Positions 61,081-64,000 of a DNA stretch of 64,000 bases are shown piece by piece (within the stretch, counting starts at the first letter, position 1; every line of letters begins with the position of its first letter). The translations under genes were made by a program, and so were the position numbers. The notes under the pieces are model-generated. The model worked only from the letters and a program-made list of their open reading frames with translations, was not told the origin of the DNA and ran no database searches. This DNA comes from Marinoscillum sp. 108 (lineage in GTDB: Bacteria; Bacteroidota; Bacteroidia; Cytophagales; Cyclobacteriaceae), in NCBI RefSeq assembly GCF_902506655.1, contig NZ_LR734808.1:1-64000 (forward strand), read 5' to 3'.

Positions 61081-61359
61081 TTATGCCATTGCTTTCAGTC
61101 TGTTTACATCTAGCCAGGAGCCGGCATTTTCACAATCAACTCCCTGATGCCTGAGATAGGTATGGGCCTGACCACTGCGATTGCCACTGGCACAGCACAA
61201 TAGTACGGTTCCTTTGATCTCTTTTATTTCCTGTACCCGCTGTGGGATTTCATTGAGGGGGATGTTGATGGAGCCTACCACATTTCCACCTTGAAATTCG
61301 CCAGGGGTTCTCACATCTATCACGGTAGCTCCCTGAGCCATAAGTTCTGAAATATTCAT
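61081..61359 (-). CDS. Single-domain rhodanese-like protein
   Basis: With the ATG at 61359 the protein has 92 aa, the usual size of a single-domain rhodanese. A longer frame from 61410 would add a sequence without homology features. The domain runs from VIDVRTPGEFQGGNVVGSINIP to the active-site loop CCASGNRSGQA, with the sulfur-accepting Cys in LLCCASG. No signal peptide remains with this start, so it is cytoplasmic. The nearby YeeE/YedE pair suggests a role in handling imported sulfane sulfur. Confidence 0.9.
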   Translation of the reverse strand: MNISELMAQGATVIDVRTPGEFQGGNVVGSINIPLNEIPQRVQEIKEIKGTVLLCCASGNRSGQAHTYLRHQGVDCENAGSWLDVNRLKAMA

Positions 61360-61439
61360 TTTGTTTTTTATTGCAAAGGAAGAGGCTCTGAGTATCATGT
61401 TTGGTAACAATGGTTACTTAAGCTCCTGAGTGGTACAGT

Positions 61440-61447
61440 TAACTTTG
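61440..61447 (+). promoter_or_regulatory. -7 box abutting the start of a small membrane protein gene
   Basis: TAACTTTG matches TAnnTTTG exactly and lies four bases before ATG 61452, implying a leaderless or nearly leaderless mRNA. Confidence 0.5.
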
Positions 61448-61451
61448 GCTT

Positions 61452-61691
61452 ATGAAAAAATTACTTGAAAGCAATCAACTCCTTCGCACGTCCGGTCTGT
61501 TATCACTGACTTTGGGGCTAGCTCCTTTTGTGCCGGAGCCTCATGTTTGGGGCAAAGTCCAATGGGTTTTGGGTGGAGCTGCAGGCATGCAGCCTATGGA
61601 TTATTTTGACTTGCTCCTGCACGGAACACCCTGGTTGCTGTTTTTTACACTTTTGATTTATCGGGGATTTCGCTATTTGCTCCCTGGCTAG
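61452..61691 (+). CDS. Small membrane protein of unknown function
   Basis: The 79-aa protein has two hydrophobic stretches (LLSLTLGLAPFVP and TPWLLFFTLLIYRGFRYLL) joined by a polar linker with GAAGMQPMDYFD. I do not recognise a family. Support for a real gene comes from the promoter box just upstream, the membrane-protein composition and the tight fit between neighbours. Confidence 0.65.
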   Translation: MKKLLESNQLLRTSGLLSLTLGLAPFVPEPHVWGKVQWVLGGAAGMQPMDYFDLLLHGTPWLLFFTLLIYRGFRYLLPG

Positions 61692-61758
61692 TGGTGCCAT
61701 ATCTTAGGTCGTGAACAAAAAATCTGCTTTAGGGGTTCTACTCGTATATCAAAGCAGT

Positions 61759-62220
61759 ATGAAAACACCGACCTATTCCCTTCTGTTTGTTTTCCTAATG
61801 TCTTGTGGTGCCATCAATGGCCCGGTGGCTGATGATATGCCAAAACCACATACCGAATTCATCAACTGTTTTTGTGATCAGTACAATTCCACCACAGACT
61901 GGGTTTACTGCACCCCTGTGAATGTGGACCTGGCCGGATTACCGATAGAAAGTGCAGTCATGAGTTATTCCGTCCGGATCACCAGAGGAGGCGATGTGCT
62001 GGAGGCTGAACTCTATGACGTCAAGGGCCAGCAAGCTATACCGCTGACCAGGGTGGAGTCGGTGATCGGGTATGTGATGCATACCCGAAAGACGGAAAAC
62101 ATTGCGGGTTATCTTCAGGATCATGCAAAAGAGCTTGTCATTCGCTTTCGGGTGAATAGGGAGGGAGCCGTGGGCTACATTTCTAATGGCTCGGGTATTC
62201 AGTTGACTTACAAAAATTGA
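61759..62220 (+). CDS. Putative lipoprotein of unknown function
   Basis: ATG 61759 (153 aa) gives a clean lipoprotein signal (LLFVFLMSC). A GTG at 61711, three bases after a TATCTTAG box (61700-61707), is an alternative start that would place 16 residues ahead of the signal. The mature part contains FINCFCDQYN and VYCTPVN, so at least three Cys that may pair, and a beta-rich remainder. I do not recognise a family. Confidence 0.7.
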   Translation: MKTPTYSLLFVFLMSCGAINGPVADDMPKPHTEFINCFCDQYNSTTDWVYCTPVNVDLAGLPIESAVMSYSVRITRGGDVLEAELYDVKGQQAIPLTRVESVIGYVMHTRKTENIAGYLQDHAKELVIRFRVNREGAVGYISNGSGIQLTYKN

Positions 62221-62225
62221 GACAA

Positions 62226-62264
62226 AAAAAAGGGGAATATGAATGCTTTCATATTCCCCTTTTT
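62226..62264. terminator. Bidirectional terminator between convergent genes
   Basis: AAAAGGGGAATATGAA / TTTCATATTCCCCTTTT forms a ~16-bp stem with a short loop, flanked by A and T runs so that it can act on both strands, between the lipoprotein and M61 peptidase genes. Confidence 0.92.
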
Positions 62265-62282
62265 CAGTCAAATCAATAAGGA

Positions 62283-64000
62283 TTACTCGCCCGCTACAAT
62301 CCAGGATTGAAGGACTTTATACTGACTTTCAGTGGGCTCTTCTACAAACTCAAGGAAGTGCTGATCCATTGTCTCGATTTGCAGTGCCTTGGCTTTGAGC
62401 TTTTTGCTCTTCACTTTACCATTTTTCTCACGTTTTACCACCACGGTCACCTTGGTGCCCGGAGTAGTGTTGGCTTTGAAATCACTGATGATCTTACGCA
62501 CTGCTGACAGTTCAAAAGCCTGACCATTGAATTCAGTGATCACGTCGCCCACCTGATAGCCAAGATCTTTGGCGAAAGCATTGGCTTCCGAAAGGTCATC
62601 CACCATGATTTCTCTTTCTTCGGTAAGGGTGATCCCAATATCACCAAAAGTGATTTCACTGCCAGGTTTCTCTGCAATGTATTCTATGCCAGCCCAGCTG
62701 AGTACTTCTGCTATTGGCAATGGCGTGTCGCCACTTACATAAGTCCTTAGAAACTCACCCACCTCAGGGTAAGTAAGTGCCTCTATTACGCCGAACAACT
62801 CGTCATCTTCAAAAGACACCTGCATACCGTACTTTTTGGCCAGCTCTCTCATAAGCCACTGCAGGTCTTTTTCACCATCAGAGTACTTGATGAGGTAGAG
62901 GTCGAGGCACATCCCGATCAGTGCACCTTTGTAATACACGTTGGTGTACATTCTTTCAAATTCCGGTTCCAGGATTCGCTCACTCATTTCTGTGAAGGAA
63001 ACATTAGGGAAACGGTCGGCGGTCCGGAGTTTGTCCTGAATCTCCTCCATGAAGGTCTCTGGCCCGTAGAGGTTGTATTTCACTTGCACATGCATGGAGC
63101 TGTATTCTGTCACGCCTTCATATAGCCAAAGGTGCTTGGACATTTCAGGCTCTATGTAGTTGAACTCACCGATTTCCTTAGAATGGATATTCAAGGGTGT
63201 GACGATGTGAAAAAACTCATGGGCCGCCACGTCTCTTACCGTTTGACCAATCCTATCAGCGCCCGCTTCAGGAAGTGAATATACAGACGAGTAGCTGTGC
63301 TCCAGTGCGCCCATCGCACCGGATAGGGTGCCATCATCGTTGAGGTAGATGAGGTAGGCGTATCTGTCTACCGGCAGTTGCCCACCCAGGTACTTACTTT
63401 GTGCTTCCATCAGGTCATAGATCTTGTCCATAACCTCAGCAGCAGAGAGGGCCTTGTTAGGCGAAAACACAGAAACCAGCACATTGGCATTGGCGATTTT
63501 TCGGGAGATGGTATCCGGTACACTGTACATGATAGGGCCATCTGCGAGAAAATTAAAGTCGTCTGCAAAGAAGAGGTCTTCAGTTGCGTTGACTGTTTTC
63601 TTTCTCAGTGCGGTGGCCCCAAAGGTGTTTTCTCCGTGGGTAATGCTCACCTCATAGGGAGAAAATTTCAACCCATCCAGATAACCGATAAACCCAAAAG
63701 TATTCAACACAAAGACTTTCTCTTCGGCATTGATGTTGGTGCCGCCGGGTTCAAATACGATATTGTCTCCGTACCCATCAAACTTATCCCAGGTGTCATC
63801 TACCAGATAAGTAATCTTATGTAACTGACCACCGTTGGCTATTTTCCACCGGTTGATAGAAAGGGTGTCTACCTGCAGGGAGTTTCCTTCTTTGTCGAAG
63901 GCTTTGAAATCGGAGACGAATCTTCCGAAATCGGAGATGCTATAAGTACCCGGCACCACTTTGGCCATGTGATACTCCAGGTATTCAGCATCTGACGAGG
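62283..64000 (-). CDS. M61-family metallopeptidase with PDZ domain (N-terminus beyond window)
   Basis: The frame is open to the window edge: codons upstream of the ATG at 63968 (reading EYLEYH) continue the typical M61 N-terminal domain before VPGTYSISDFGRFV, so that ATG is internal. The zinc motif HEFFH (63207-63221, in VAAHEFFHIVTPLNIHS) and the downstream YEGVTEY (near 63103-63126) are the M61 active site. A PDZ domain lies at the C-terminal end (about 62640-62430, LGYQVGDVITEFNG). The family includes glycyl aminopeptidases, and the enzyme is probably envelope-located in this phylum. Visible length is about 572 residues. Confidence 0.92.
   Translation of the reverse strand, partial: SSDAEYLEYHMAKVVPGTYSISDFGRFVSDFKAFDKEGNSLQVDTLSINRWKIANGGQLHKITYLVDDTWDKFDGYGDNIVFEPGGTNINAEEKVFVLNTFGFIGYLDGLKFSPYEVSITHGENTFGATALRKKTVNATEDLFFADDFNFLADGPIMYSVPDTISRKIANANVLVSVFSPNKALSAAEVMDKIYDLMEAQSKYLGGQLPVDRYAYLIYLNDDGTLSGAMGALEHSYSSVYSLPEAGADRIGQTVRDVAAHEFFHIVTPLNIHSKEIGEFNYIEPEMSKHLWLYEGVTEYSSMHVQVKYNLYGPETFMEEIQDKLRTADRFPNVSFTEMSERILEPEFERMYTNVYYKGALIGMCLDLYLIKYSDGEKDLQWLMRELAKKYGMQVSFEDDELFGVIEALTYPEVGEFLRTYVSGDTPLPIAEVLSWAGIEYIAEKPGSEITFGDIGITLTEEREIMVDDLSEANAFAKDLGYQVGDVITEFNGQAFELSAVRKIISDFKANTTPGTKVTVVVKREKNGKVKSKKLKAKALQIETMDQHFLEFVEEPTESQYKVLQSWIVAGE

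Overview
The window reads as chromosome of a Bacteroidota species, most likely a marine Cytophagales-type glucan degrader. The evidence is type IX secretion (T9SS) C-terminal domains of both types, a PorP/SprF protein, a SusC/SusD pair, LuxR-tailed propeller regulators, and promoters resembling the Bacteroidota TTG / TAnnTTTG pattern. No rRNA, tRNA, insertion sequence or CRISPR array was found. The genus assignment is inference.

Left end (1-3177): the 3' part of a Ca-binding, Asp-rich secreted protein built from nearly identical DNA repeats and ending in a type-B T9SS domain. It is followed by 775 bp without a protein gene. That gap holds three tandem ~212 bp units. Each has a twin palindromic site, a Bacteroidota-like promoter, an invariant ~45 nt body and an intrinsic terminator, so they look like three tandem small-RNA genes of about 72 nt.

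Signalling block (3247-14523): a 1332-aa hybrid histidine kinase, a pseudokinase-Hpt protein, a single-domain receiver, a LytTR response regulator and a PAS-only protein look like a split phosphorelay. The LytTR regulator is the natural candidate to bind the twin sites in front of the small RNAs. A PorP/SprF protein, a second membrane PAS kinase and its Rcp1-like receiver follow.

Glucan utilisation locus (14536-28647): a divergent propeller/Y_Y_Y/LuxR regulator, then SusC, SusD, a duplicated PKD surface protein, two GH16 enzymes and a GH3 beta-glucosidase. This gene content matches laminarin or other beta-1,3-glucan loci. A terminator separates the binding/import genes from the enzyme genes.

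Giant surface-protein block (28801-52133): three secreted proteins of 3542, 618 and 2270 aa combine LRR, FG-GAP, ASPIC/UnbV, cadherin and Ig-like modules with one shared C-terminal module and a type-A T9SS signal. A peptidase-S74 tail-fibre-like protein is embedded among them, and a TIGR03032-type protein lies between.

Right end (52134-64000): mostly independent small units. These are a possible fourth small RNA or leader, a TetR-like regulator, a prolyl oligopeptidase, an ABC1/UbiB kinase-like protein, the paired beta-helix and di-haem cytochrome genes, two YeeE/YedE half-transporters with an SDR and a rhodanese, two small envelope proteins, and a PDZ-containing M61 peptidase cut by the window end. 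Several genes here have a -7-like box only 3-5 nt before the start codon, which suggests leaderless mRNAs.
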